Notes under the pieces: model-generated
The model's database searches: none
What the model was told of the DNA's origin: nothing
The model's input: the letters and a program-made list of their open reading frames with translations, nothing else
Position numbers and translations under genes: made by a program
Assembly (NCBI GenBank): GCA_039519185.1
Contig: CM076849.1
Coordinates: forward strand, 37,381,109-37,445,108
Direction: 5' to 3'
Origin: Astragalus membranaceus
Lineage: Eukaryota > Streptophyta > Magnoliopsida > Fabales > Fabaceae
DNA length: 64,000 bases
Shown here: positions 43,753 to 55,551 of the stretch, piece after piece
Position numbering within the stretch: position 1 is the stretch's first letter
Layout of the letters: each line of letters opens with the position of its first letter

Positions 43753-44125
43753 CACTGCAAAAAAAATTGGACTTTTCGGCGGATTTTTGGCGCCGGTAGA
43801 CAGCTCGTGGAAAATGGTTTCCGGCGGATTATTCGCCGGAAATTTCCGACGGATTTTATGGCACAAACAAATCCGCCGGAAGTTTCCGGCAGATTATCCC
43901 CCGGAAAACCCCATAAAAAATCGTATCGTTAACTTGCCGGAAAGTCCACAAATCCGCCGGAAACTTTCGGCAGATAATCCGCCGGAAAACCCTAGAAAAA
44001 AATCGTATGGTTTATCCGCCGGAAACTCCACAAATCCGTCGGAAACTTCCGGCGGATAACCCGCCGGAAAACCCCAGAAAAAAATCGTATGGTTTATCCG
44101 CCGGGATGTCCACAAATCCGCCGGA

Positions 44126-44384
44126 AAAAATTATTTTTTTTAAACAAATTAATTATTTTTAAAAAATAAATATTATTTTTTTTAAAAATCGTTTTATTTA
44201 AAAAAAATAATATTATTTTATTAAAAACTTTAATTGATTATTTTATTTAAAAGTTTGATTATTGATAAAAAAAAATAAAATTTAATAATTAATTAATTTA
44301 CTATTTAAAAAAATAAAAATTAGAAATGAAAATTAATCATTAATTTAAATAAATATCCATACAACAAAATAAAATAATCCAAAG
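44126..44384. other. AT-rich spacer in the CACTA
   Basis: About 85 percent A+T, dominated by AATTAATTA and TTTAAAAAAA words. It lies between the left subterminal array and the end of the TnpA-like gene. No feature seen. Confidence 0.5.
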
Positions 44385-46781
44385 CTACTGGGGTGGCTGC
44401 TGGTCTAACTCATCCCCATGATAATAGGTATCAGATGTAAGAAAAGCAGTAATCGAATCGAGATTAAGATCGATGTAGGGCCGCTGGGGTGACTGCTGCT
44501 GGGGCTGCTGGGGTTGCTGGTATGGCTGCTCGTATGGCTGAGGTGCATACTGTTGGGAATACTGGGGTGCATACTGCTGCTGAGGCCACTGCTGAAATGC
44601 ACCCCCGTAATGCTGTTGCGGCTGGTAGGATGGCATATGTGATGAGGATGGCCTCGAGTGCTGAGACATCATCAACTGATCCTGCAAAAACTTAAAGCGC
44701 TCCTGCATGCGCTACTCAGCTATCCTAGCCTGCTCCGCCATGCGCTGCTCAGCTATCCTAGCCTGCTCCTCGATGCGCTCCTCAGCTATCCTGGCTTTCT
44801 CCCGAAGCGCCGCCACTTCCCGATCACTTTGCTCCTGCCGCTGCTGCTCGCTCAGTTGCCGCGTCAATTCCGTAACAGCATTCAACTCACTAGCATTGGG
44901 AGCATAAGAGCGAACAGTACTCGGAGATCCAGAAGATTGTGAAGTTTATAGACTCGGAATAATGCTTGTTCGAAAAGCAGCCGGTCCAATACCACCTGAT
45001 CCTAGCATACGATTACTCTTTTGGGGACCAACTGCTCTCTCCCAAATATCACGAGCTACTCTAGCCTCCTCCTCTGGATCGATATCAGCTGCCCCACTGC
45101 TCTATTGGGACTCATGGTACTCAGTCAGCCCACCCTGGAAGCTCTCTTGAAAAAAATAACCCAACAAATAAATAACTAATGCAAAAGTAGTTTTAATATA
45201 ATATTCCTCGCCCGATATAAAGATTGTTATAAATAATAAACATTAATATATAATTGTAAAAGTAGTTTTACCTGAATATTCCTCGCCCGATCTGTAGCAA
45301 AGTCACCAGTGTCCTCCTGCATATGAAGGTAGCGATGCAACTCAGGCAAAGTGATTGCCCTTTGTTCCCTCGCCTCCTATATATACATATATACATATTA
45401 TTAATTAGGCTAAAGTTCCCCCGGGGTCCCTTATCTTTATTTAAAGTAACGAATTAGTCCTTTATGTTTTTTTTGTCCCAAATAAGTCCTTTATCTTTCA
45501 AATTTTTGACACAAATCCTTTTCCCTTAACAGTGCTGATTTATGTGTCAAAAAAAAGGATTTATGTGTTAAAAATTTGAAACATAAAGGACTGATTTGGG
45601 ACAGAAAAGGATTTATGTGTCAAAGATTTAAAACATAAAGGACTGATTTGGGACAAAAAAAGATAAAGGACCAAATCGTTACTTTAAATAAAGATAAGGG
45701 ACCCCAGGAGCACTTTAGCCTATTAATTAATACACATGAAAATGACTAGTTAATTATAAATAATTAATTAATCAAGTAATAAAGTAATAACTTTACCAAA
45801 CGCCTGTGATGAGTTGCAGTATTAACACTCCCCCCTGTGTGTGTGCAGCCATCTTTTTCAGAAGCACGGTTCTTCTTGGCTTTCTCACAAAAATTCCTAA
45901 ATTCTAGTGTCTGCCAGTACTCCTGTAACCCTGCCCAAGTTGAGTCTCCCATATAAGATGGCTTCGCATTCTTACCGCGCGCCTCCCGTAGTAATTCAGA
46001 ATAGCGACCGGAACATCTCTTATGGAAGATTCTCTCAACTTCCCTTTGCTGCTCTGGTAACCATGTACATTTTTCCTATTTAAGAATTTTACAATAATGT
46101 TGTTAATTATAAGACAAATTAATTAATCAAGTCAATAAGATATACACCATTAATTAAATTAATCAAGTCAATAAGATATACACAAATTAATTAATTATTT
46201 CGTAGAATAACTTACAAAAAATGAATTTAACATCTTCCCAATTGCCTCTGTATCTTTTCTAACAGCTGTCCAATTCTTCCAGCTGCTGGTGAAATTCTCC
46301 TTGATTGTTTTCGTGATGGCGGTAGCTGTAGCCTTCGAAGGAAGAAATATGCATTAAAAAAAGATGAATTTTATTACACCAAATTATATAAGTTATATAA
46401 AAGGCAACAAAAATAAATTAATAAATAATAATATATATATAGTTACGAATCACCAGCAGTCTCCAATATGATACGTCCATCAGGTGTATACCTGACCACC
46501 TCACGGTCAACAGTGAATGTGCGCACCCCATCAGCAACAACATCTGTCGGGGCTAAGCCCTCAGTAGCAGCAGGAATCACTGAGTCCCTTGCAGTACTAG
46601 TACTAGCACCCTCAGACCAAGGTGGTGGCAAATATCTGCCACTAGCAACAACAACACGAGCAGGCTGAACACGACGCCCTAGGCGAGTAGAAGTCTTCCG
46701 CCTGGTAGCGCTGGCGGCATCACCCGTGTCGACAGGTGGAGGAACATATGTCTCGTCATCAGATCCTGAGTGAGATGCCAT
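44385..46781 (-). pseudogene. TnpA/Transposase_24-like accessory gene of the CACTA
   Basis: The first exon (46781-46443) starts MASHSGSDDETYVPPPVDTG. Later exon-like blocks are near 46330-46215 (WKNWTAVRKDTEAIGKML) and 46075-45785 (KCTWLPEQQREVERIFHKRC, TWAGLQEYWQTLEFRNFCEK). Another is near 45377-45280 (REQRAITLPELHRYLHMQED), and the last exon runs from about 45145 to 44385. The last exon has an Arg/Glu/Ala coiled coil (EQARIAEQRMAEQ repeats) and a Gln/Pro/Tyr-rich tail. This architecture fits the Ptta/En/Spm family of DNA-binding accessory proteins that bind subterminal repeats. In-frame stops occur in the last exon (near 45102, 44950 and 44710). A MITE (45408-45720) occupies one intron. 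Confidence 0.72.
45408..45720. mobile_element. Mutator-like MITE, 313 bp, in an intron
   Basis: Terminal inverted repeats begin GGCTAAAGT and end ACTTTAGCC; the arms extend over about 115 bp. An exact 9-bp target-site duplication TATTAATTA flanks it (45399-45407, 45721-45729), diagnostic for Mutator-like transposition. It lies between two exons of the TnpA-like gene. Confidence 0.95.
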
Positions 46782-46976
46782 GACTGTATCTAGCTAGACA
46801 TATATACATTTAAACAAACAAACATACACTAAACAAGGTTAACATAAACATACTAAATTACACATATTTAAACAAACATAGTTAAACAAACATAAATTAC
46901 ATACTAATTAAACAAACATAAATTACATACTAATTAAAAATAGGTTATATAACATATATTGTTGAAACATAAATAA

Positions 46977-49900
46977 CTAATTGGAATCCCATTCATTCTC
47001 AAAATCATCATCATTAGAGGAGTGAATTCTTGATAGACCAATGTAGTTTGTTGCATCTTCATCAGCATCTTCTTCGTCATCAACTTCATCGCCGGTGTTT
47101 GGCTCATCACATAAACAAGTAATGGGTTCAACTTCAATCACTTCATTTACATTAGACATCTCTTCCATTTGATATGGCACATCTTCCACCGTGTCATCAT
47201 TTGTCTCAATGCAACCTCTTGGTTTTGTTTTAATTGCGACACACCAACCACGCCCATCAGTCCGCGTTGATGGATAAGGGACATAATAGACTTGTCTCAC
47301 ATTTTGTGCAATGACGAACGGATCATACAGTCGATATCTACCATTCATTTTAATGTCCACTGTATTTGACTTTGGATTCACCTTTGTTCCTGGAGCTGAC
47401 GAATCAAACCAATGATAATAGAAAACCACTACCTACTGACTAAAATCTAGATGGGGGTACGAAAGATCATATATGCGTTGAACCACACCATAAAAATCAT
47501 CTTCACCTCCTCCAGTGACACCCTTCATGCACACTCCACTATTGGCTGTCTCTTTGCCCTGTGTCCATTCATTGGTGTGAAATTTGTATCCATTGACAAA
47601 GTATGTGTGCCATTCTTTAACACATCTTCGAGGACCGTCTGATATGTTCCTCAAGTGTTGGTTGGTAGGAGTTGGCGGGAGGGCATAAACATGTTGCCTA
47701 AACCACGTTGGAAAATGTGCATTAATATGAGCAGAAGATTGTTGCTCACTTACGTCCTCTGATGACAAGAATTCCCTAAAAAGAAATAATTAATTGTTAC
47801 ACATTTTTCTACTTCATTTGCGTATTAACTAATTAAGATCGATAGTTTATAATGTTGAGGAACATACTCAATAAATGGTTGCACCTCAGTACAGTTTATC
47901 AACACATGAACATGTGCTGAACTTAACTCTTCATCTGTTAGCCAGTGAAAAGACAGACAAAGCTAAATGATGTCTAGGCCGTTCAGTATCCATTTCATTT
48001 CGGCTGCTTCCAGGAGCAAACTCATTCTTGAAATAATAAGAACAAAAATGTGTTGTTTCACGGTGTAAGTAAGAAGAACATATCGATCCTTCAACTCTAG
48101 CTTTGTTTATCACCGATCTTTTTGAATCACCCATGAACCTAGAGAAAATGATATTAATTAACATAATAATCATATATTTTAAACTTGTTTCTTATATGGT
48201 GTGAAAATTAACTGACCTTTCAAATTGATACATCCATCTGTATTGGACAGGTCTGCCAAGTTTAGCTTCATATGCGAGATGCACCGGTAGATGCTCCATA
48301 GAATCAAAGGAACCAGGCGGAAATACTCTCCAACTTGCATAAGATAAGTGGGATGTCTTGTTCCATTTTTGAAAGATCATCAGCTTTTAGCGTTGCAGAA
48401 CACAAATTCTTAAAGTATTGACTTATTCAATGAGCGGATTCAAAACGTGTGTTGGCAACGAACTAAAAGCGATAGGAAGTAAGCACTCCATGAATACATG
48501 ACAATCATGACTCTTCATCCAATGCAACCTCCCATTATCCACATCCGTACATCTAGATAAATTGGAAGAATAACCGTCTGGCATTTTCAACTCTTTTATC
48601 CACTGATAAACTGCTTTCGCTTGTTCGGTAGATAAAATATAATTGGATTTGGGTTTCAGAGTCCTAGTACCTTGCTCAACCAACAACAAATCCTTTCATC
48701 TACATTAATGATCTATATCCTTCCTAGCTTTCTCAGTGTCTTTCGTTTTGCCTTTCACGTTCATGACAGTGTTAAATATGTTGTCAAAAAAATTCTTCTC
48801 TATATGCATGACATCGAGATTGTGTCTCAATAGATTATCTTTCCAATAGGGAAGTTCCCAAAAAATACGTTTTTTTGTCCAATTGTGCCATTGTCCATAG
48901 CCATCTGGACGAGAAACAACACCCGCTACGACTTCCACAGGAGGGATATCCCTAACACTATTCCAAACTTCCTCTGGTGTCAACTTACGAGGAGGTCCAG
49001 CTGTTTCAACATTTCCCTTGATGAACGCATATTTCTGCTTTCTAAATGGGTGATCCATAGGTAAGAACCTACGGTGCGAGTCAAACCATGAAACTTTTCC
49101 TCCGTATTTAAGACTAAAAGCCTTTCTGTCAACCATGCAAATCGGACACGCCATCTTACCATGTGTCCCCCATCCAGACAACATTCCATAGGCAGGGAAG
49201 TCATTTATGGTCCACATCAAAGCCGCCCTCATCACAAAATTTTGTTTGTGTGCCACATCATAAGTTAAAACACCATTCCACAACCTTTTTAGGTCATCAA
49301 TCAAAGGTTGCAAATAGATGTCAATACCAGCTGTTGGATTACTTGGCCCGGGAATAATAGAATTTAAAAACATCTATGGTTTAGACATACACATTTCTGG
49401 AGGAAGGTTGTATGGGGTAACAATAACTGGCCAACATGAATACGGTGTTGCCGAGGCTTGAATATATGGTGTGAAACCATCAGAGCATAAACCAAGCCGA
49501 ACATTGCGTGGATCACTGGAAAAATCTGGATGAACACGATCAAAATGCTTCCAAGCTTCACCATCAGATGGGTGACGTAATTCACCAGAATTATTATTTC
49601 TATTTTGATGGTGCCACGTCATTTTACCCGCGGTCTCCATTGAAGTAAACATCCTCTGTAGCCTTGGTATAAGCGACAGATAGAACATTGATTTTCGTGG
49701 AACCGGTTTGCCTCTGCTCATCCCTTTCCTACTGACACGATAGCGTGGCTCTCCACATAACTTGCATTCCGACAACTCTCCATCATTTATGCCAAACTCA
49801 TTGTTATAATAGAGCATGCAACCAGACACACAACAATCAATTCTTTTAGATTTTAAGCCAAGCTTCGATACCAGTATTTTAGCTTCATAATAACTTTGCG

Positions 49901-50543
49901 GCAAAAGACCTCTAATGGGGGTTGCATCCAACATCATTTTGGTCATATATTCCATGCACAACTCAGCAACATTAAATTGAGACTTAAGACCCAACAACCA
50001 AACACACATTGATAATTTTGAGTCTTTGGATCCTTCAAATAATGGTTTATTTGTCTCACTCAAATACATGTAAAACCTTTGAGCTTCCTCATTTGGAACT
50101 TCTTCAGCATCATATTCCGGTTCTTCAAAATCCAAATTTACTCCAACAACGTGAGATATCATTCCCAGATAAACATCTAACGGTTGTATAATTTGGTCTC
50201 CAGATGTCGTAGTCGCTGGATAACTACTTGATGTGGGAGCTACTACTTCAACCGGAACATTAACCGCAGGAACTGCAGCTACCCCTAGTCCTACTTCCCC
50301 GTGACGACTCCATATCCAATAATTTGGCCTAAACCCATTATTGTACAAATCAACTCTAACTTCGTCTTCATTTTTTATAACTCGAAACGAACATTTCAAG
50401 CACGGACATCTAATTCCGCCTTGTTGCGCAAATTCTTCATGATGCTTAGCACAACAAATAAACTCTTCTACTCCTTCTATAAAACGTCGCTTTAAACCGG
50501 ATCTTCCATGAAACAATCGATCATACATCCAACTACGATCCAT
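46977..50543 (-). pseudogene. TNP2-like CACTA transposase, broken by stops
   Basis: The start MDRSWMYDRLFHGRSGLKRR opens the Transposase-associated domain (residues about 3-80, with CPCLKC and NYWIWSRHGE). The TNP2 core follows: EAWKHFDRVHPDFSSDPRNV, RLGLCSDGFTP and LPPEMCMSKP. An in-frame TAG at 49374-49376 separates this from FLNSIIPGPSNPTAGIDIYL, GWGTHGKMACPICM and HNLDVMHIEKNFFDNIFNT. Further breaks near 48705 and 48420 precede the DUF4218 part (FPPGSFDSMEHLPVHLAYEA, 48380-48192), and DUF4216 (VVFYYHWFDS-like, 47429-46977) ends with an acidic tail. The order is standard for autonomous CACTA. The interruptions look few and recent. Confidence 0.9.
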
Positions 50544-50940
50544 AATTTCAAGATCTATGTACTACACTACAACGTAAATGAAATAAACTATCAAATAAAC
50601 TATCAATTACTTTATATTTTGATATATATTGATATATTAATTACTTTATAAATGAACTTAATAAATAAGGTTTTTCAATATAAATTATTTTGTATTATTA
50701 TTGAAAACAAAATTTGTAACAAAATTTTACTATAAATAGTGAAGCAATTAATATTTTATTAATTTTAATTTTGTACCAAAATAGTAAAAGAACATTATTA
50801 TATAATTTTTTCGGACGAACAAATTTTGATGGCGGTGCTAATAAGCGTTATTAAAAATCACCAACGACTAAAAGAAAAAATACAAATTTTACGGTGACCA
50901 CAAGTTGGTAAAATTTTTGTAGACACTAAAAACAAAAAAT

Positions 50941-50992
<52 letters not shown>

Positions 50993-51350
50993 ATATATTA
51001 ATATTAATTACTTTGATAACTAACCGTAGTGAAGAGAAGACTCTGACTTGAAGCTTATCCCGAACTCAAACAAAGAGGAAAGAGGAGGAACCCAAACAAT
51101 ACCTAAACAAACAACACCACAATTAGTAACAAACTCATATTATAAAATAATTCAAAAACTAAAAATATTAACTAATGTTACAAACATACCTTATATCGAA
51201 GAAATTTGTCAACGAGAGGAAGCGATTAGTAGAGAGAAGTGGAGAATGGATTGGTAGAGAGAAAGAGATTTAGTAGAGAAGATAAATTGGTAGAGGTGTG
51301 AAGAAGAAGAAGTGGAGAAGAGATTTATATATAGAAACGAAAACCAACAG
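50544..51350. other. 5' leader/promoter region of the CACTA transposase
   Basis: AT-rich, with a (TA)n tract at 50942-50988. On the minus strand a TATATATAA box at about 51325-51333 lies upstream of a pyrimidine-rich stretch (CTTCTTCTTCTTCAC on that strand). This would be suitable for driving the leftward transposase gene through an intron-containing leader. The promoter call is inference. Confidence 0.4.
50942..50988. repeat. (TA)n microsatellite
   Basis: Perfect TA run of about 23 units in the CACTA leader. Confidence 0.95.
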
Positions 51351-51789
51351 TCAAAACGCGAATCCGCCGGAAATGTCATTTCCGGCGCATATAGGGTGTT
51401 TCCGGCGGATTTTTGAAATTCCAAATTGGCGGTTTCAGGATTTTCCGGCGGATTTTTATCCGCCGCAAACATACCGGCGGAATTTAGGGACTTTCCGGCG
51501 GATTTATCCACCGCAAGTGTTTCCGGCGGATTTCGAGGAATTTTCGGCAGAATTTAGGGGATTTCCGACGGATTTATCCACCGCAAGTGTTTCCGGCGGA
51601 TTTCGAGGAATTTCCGGCGGATTTATCCACCGCAAGTGTTTCCAGCGGATTTAGAGGAATTTCCTGCAGATTTTGATTTTTTAAAAAAAAAAATTTCGTA
51701 AACGCAAATATCTGCCGGAATTGCCTAAATATCCGCCGGAAATACCCATATATCCACCGGAAATAACCAAATTCAATATTCGCTATTTA

Positions 51790-52455
51790 ATTAGTGTCGG
51801 CAAGATCATGACCGTTAATGAGTGTCGACACTAATCACTATTGACTATTCAATAATCACGCTGAACTATTTACTATTTAGTGTCTGCAAGATCTTGGCCG
51901 TTAATTTAGTGTCGGCAAGATCTTGACCGTTAATTAGTGTCGACACTAATCACCATTGACTATTCAATAATCATGCCGCACTATTCACTATTTAGTGTCG
52001 GCAAGATCTTGACCGTTAATTTAGTGTCGGTAACATCTTGACCGTTAATTTAGTGTCAGCAACATCTTGACCATTGACTATTCAATAATCACGCTGCACT
52101 ATTCACTATTTAGTGTCTGCAAGATCTTGGCCGTTAATTTAGTGTCGGCAAGATATTGACCGTTAATTAGTGTCGACGCTAATCACCGTTGACTATTCAA
52201 TAATCATGCTACACTTTTCACTATTTAGTGTCGGCAAGATCTTGACCGTTAATTTAGTGTCGGCAACATCTTGACCGTTAATTTAGTGTCGGCAACATCT
52301 TGACCCTTAATTTAGTGTCGACACTAATCACCATTGACTATTCAATAATCACGCTGCACTATTCACTATTTAGTGTCGGCAAGATCTTGACCATTAATAT
52401 AGTGTCGGCAAGATCTTGACCGTTAATTAGTTTCGACGCTAATCACTATTCATTA
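51790..52455. repeat. Higher-order minisatellite in the CACTA right arm
   Basis: A short unit (GTGTCGGCAAGATCTTGACC plus GTTAATTTA) alternates with a longer one containing the palindrome TTAGTGTCGACACTAA and CTATTCAATAATCACGC. At least five higher-order repeats of 100-150 bp are visible with point differences. Confidence 0.88.
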
Positions 52456-52683
52456 TTTATTAATATAAAATTTATTTATACCGGATATGTTGTTGTATTA
52501 TTATGAGTATTATTGTTTTTTATTATTTTTTCCTTTATATATTTAATAAAAATATTAAATAATATATTTAATTAATTCCGGTTGAACCCAACAACCCCTG
52601 AACCGCTACCTCTTCCGGTTCAATGTCCGGTCCAATTTTGATTACCTTGCTCTAAATAGAAAGTTTGAGGAACTCTAAGGACC

Positions 52684-52772
52684 TGTTGTTAAGTTGGAGG
52701 ATGATACGGAACGTTTGATGTGTGTAAATGTCTACACTCATCAAACGCTCGGCATCATCCCCTAACTTAACA
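52684..52772. repeat. Imperfect hairpin, about 34-bp arms
   Basis: GTTAAGTTGGAGGATGATAC...CGTTTGATG is followed, after about 18 nt, by its near reverse complement CATCAAACGC...CATCATCCCCTAACTTAAC, with roughly four mismatches. It is non-coding and lies within the right arm of the CACTA. Confidence 0.85.
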
Positions 52773-52863
52773 GGAGGGATATTCGTAGGGGAGGTTCATG
52801 ACAATGTTACTTTTAACGAAAAAGATGAAGGGGATGTTAATGATAAGGTGGAAGTTTCTTTAC

Positions 52864-52943
52864 AAAGAAATGGAGACATACGCCACTCTCTTGGAGCCGC
52901 TGCCGACAATGCTCAAGAGAGTGGCGTATGTCTCTGTTTCTTT
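52864..52943. repeat. 80-nt near-perfect stem-loop (miRNA-precursor-like)
   Basis: Arms 52873-52892 and 52915-52934 are exact reverse complements (20 bp). After a 2-nt mismatch the pairing resumes for 7 bp on the outside. The loop is 22 nt. The same unit duplicates the CACTA leader module that also appears at 51298-51420. Small-RNA production is an inference. Confidence 0.85.
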
Positions 52944-53362
52944 GAAGAGAATGAGAGTATCGGTAGAGGTGTGAAGAAGAAGAAGTGGAGAAGAGATTTA
53001 TATAGAGGAAACGAAAATCAACGGTCAAAAGGAGAATCCGCTGGAAATGTAATTTCCGGCGGATTAGGGTGTTTCTAGCGGATTTTTGAAATTCAAAACT
53101 GGTGCTTTCAGGATTTTCCGGCGGATTTTTATCCGCCGCAAACATACCGGCGGAATTTAGGGACTTTCCGGCGGATTTATCCACCGCAAGTGTTTCCGGC
53201 AGATTTCGAGGCATTTCCGGCAGATTTTGATTTTTTTTTTCAAATTTTTTTTTTTCGTAAACCAGATCCGCCGGAAAGTACCTATTTCCGCTGGTAAGTT
53301 TGCGGCGGATACAATCCGCCGGAAAGTCCTGGCCGATAAAACTGATTATTCTTGTAGTGTTT

Positions 53363-53699
53363 GAAAAGAAGAATGCTGGAAATACAAGAGGAACCAGAAG
53401 AGGAGACTGAAGAGGAACCTGAGGAAGAAGAAGAGGAGGAGGTAGATGGCAAAGAACAACAACAATGAGGCCAATGCAGAAAAAGAAGCAGAAGAGCAGT
53501 AGGAAGGTGATGCTGCAACAACAGAAGACACACCTGATGCCCCAGCATCAGACAAGGTTGATGCCCTAGCATTCACAGCCAAAGCTGATGCCCCGGCATC
53601 CAAACAGAGGCTTGATGCAGCAGCATCGACAGAAAATCAACCTCAACCACAGGTGGATCCAGCAGGGGAAGAAGCTTCCAGAAAACTAGTGATGGACAC
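53363..53699 (+). pseudogene. Athila env-like ORF remnant, right of the CACTA
   Basis: Glu-rich coding character resumes directly after the CACTA (EEPEEETEEEPEEEEEEEVD in one frame). It is followed, after a stop and frame change, by repeated DAPAS/DALAF/DAAAS peptides encoded by the ATGC-N-GCAT DNA motif. It is cut at 53700 by the Ogre-like element. Confidence 0.7.
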
Positions 53700-54114
53700 T
53701 GTCGTGACCGGGATCCCGACTTAGACGGCCCAAAAATCGATATTTCAGGGAGTCGCCACCCAATTTATTAAATAGGGAAAATTGAGAAAAACCTACCTTA
53801 AAATTAATGGTCTGCGTAAACTAGGTTGGATTCGGGAGTCGGTTATGCATAGAGAAGGGCGAAAACTTAATTCCACTACACCCCTAGTACATCCGTCCTA
53901 AGACAGTTACCCTAAATCTGATTGTGCAAATATAAATTACGAATTTATTTGTTTTACCCAAAAATAAAATAGTAGAGAATAATAAGGGCTAATTTAGAAA
54001 GGTTTAATTTTGACTTGACGGGGAAGCCCCGCTCCTACGTATCCTCTGGTGCAATGAGGAACTCAAAAGTCACGTAGTTCTTCCTGAAAAATTTTGTTGG
54101 TTGGTATTTTTTAA

Positions 54115-54525
54115 TATAGGGGTTTTAGGATTATTGAGCTGTACAGCTCATCCATCCTAGAACGCTGACTGACCCGTCTGTACAGTCGACTTAGTCCCCT
54201 ATTTTATAAAAATGGAGTTTTTGGAGTTTTGGAAAATGATTTTATGTGTGTTGGTTTGATTTTATTTGAATAGGGATTTTAGGACTCTTGAACCGTACGG
54301 TTCATTTATCCTAGAATGCTGACTAACCCGTCTGTACAGTCGGCTTAGTCCCCTATTTTCGAAAAATGGAGTTTTTGATTTATGGAAAGAAATATGTTTG
54401 TGTTTATTTTGATTTAGACATTGTTTGTTTTAAATAGGGATTTTAGGACATGATCCGTAACGGTTCATTAGTAACCTAAAAAGCTGACTAACCCGACTGT
54501 ACAGTCGATTTAGTCCCCTATTTAT
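54115..54525. repeat. Triplicated LTR module with changing palindromes
   Basis: Each unit has GGATTTTAGGA-type sequence, a dyad, CTGACTAACCCGTCTGTACAG and TTAGTCCCCTATTT. The dyads are GAGCTGTACAGCTC, GAACCGTACGGTTC and GATCCGTAACGGTTC. The right LTR carries the same set at 62420-62830. Confidence 0.9.
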
Positions 54526-55551
54526 ATTTTTTTGAAAATGAAATATTTATCTATTTATTTTTATAGGTTTTTTGTAAAAGGAAATAATAAAAACAAAAAC
54601 AGAGGGTGCAATAGTAAAATGGGGTGCAGTTTGCAAAAAGGGAGTTGTATTATTGTTTGCTTGAATGCAAAAGTATTAAGCTCCTTTGTGTCCTAGAGGG
54701 GTCCCTCTGGGAATAGATCTAAGGCCTTTTCTATCAAGTGAACCTCTCAAAGGTAGCTCTATAGAGCCCTAAATAAGGTTCCTAGAGCCAACGACCCCAA
54801 TTAAGAACACTGATCAACAACAATAGGCAAGCTATTAGGAGTGCCAGCATTCTCAAGAGGGACCAAACTCTAGGTGAGACTTTCGTGACCACCCAACAGG
54901 ACGCACATCCAGTAGGCCATCACTACGCAGTCTCGTTCTAACTTAGGTTATTCTCCAGTCCGGGTACAGGACTATTCTCACGTGTGTGCAGAAGTGTGAT
55001 AGTGGAGTGTGTGTAGGAGCAAAATGTTAAATATACCCCCTAGTTGCAAAACAAACAAACACATATACAGAAAATAATAGTCTTCTACCCTAGGGTTTAT
55101 ATCAAGCATAAAATAAAGATATACAAAAAAAACTAAAGAAATAAATAAATAATCAATAAATCAATAAATATGTACATAAATAAATAAATAAATAAACAAA
55201 TAGATATAAATAAATAAATACAAAACTAACCTCAAGCTGATGAACGCGAGGAACGCCGAACCGGACCGAGCAGTCTGACCAAGTCAACTGCGAATCGGAC
55301 AGCTTTGAGAACCGAAAAAAAACCGATTCAACAAAAAAATTACAAACTAATCAAAGACAGACTTTTAGTGTCTGGACCGCAAAAGGCTAGCCCAAAAGAT
55401 CACTTAATCTGCCAATGACTCCTCCTCCCCAAACCTTCACCTCTCAACCTCTTTTATAGTCAATTTCTATAGGGTTGTTGTTTCTTGCAAGCAATGTGGG
55501 ACTAAAACAAGATAGAGAAAACAATTCCCACTTAGAGAACACAATTCCCGT

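Larger units (their letters stand above)
43753..53359 (-). mobile_element. 9.6-kb CACTA (En/Spm-type) element with decayed transposase genes
   Basis: Left end CACTGCAAAAAAAATTGG, right end CTGATTATTCTTGTAGTG, flanked by TTT on both sides (43750-43752, 53360-53362). Both subterminal regions are arrays of TTTCCGGCGGATT and its inverse (43770-44125; 51360-51770; 53030-53335). Two minus-strand genes lie inside, a TNP2-like transposase (50543-46977) and a TnpA-like accessory gene (46781-44385). Both carry nonsense changes, so the copy is probably not autonomous now. It inserted into the Athila env-like ORF. Confidence 0.95.

Noticed and set aside
42725..44059. A single 444-aa host protein with acidic and Pro-rich regions
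   Set aside because: Its C-terminal part reads into the CACTA terminal repeats after 43753. The N-terminal part is the frameshifted Athila env-like ORF.
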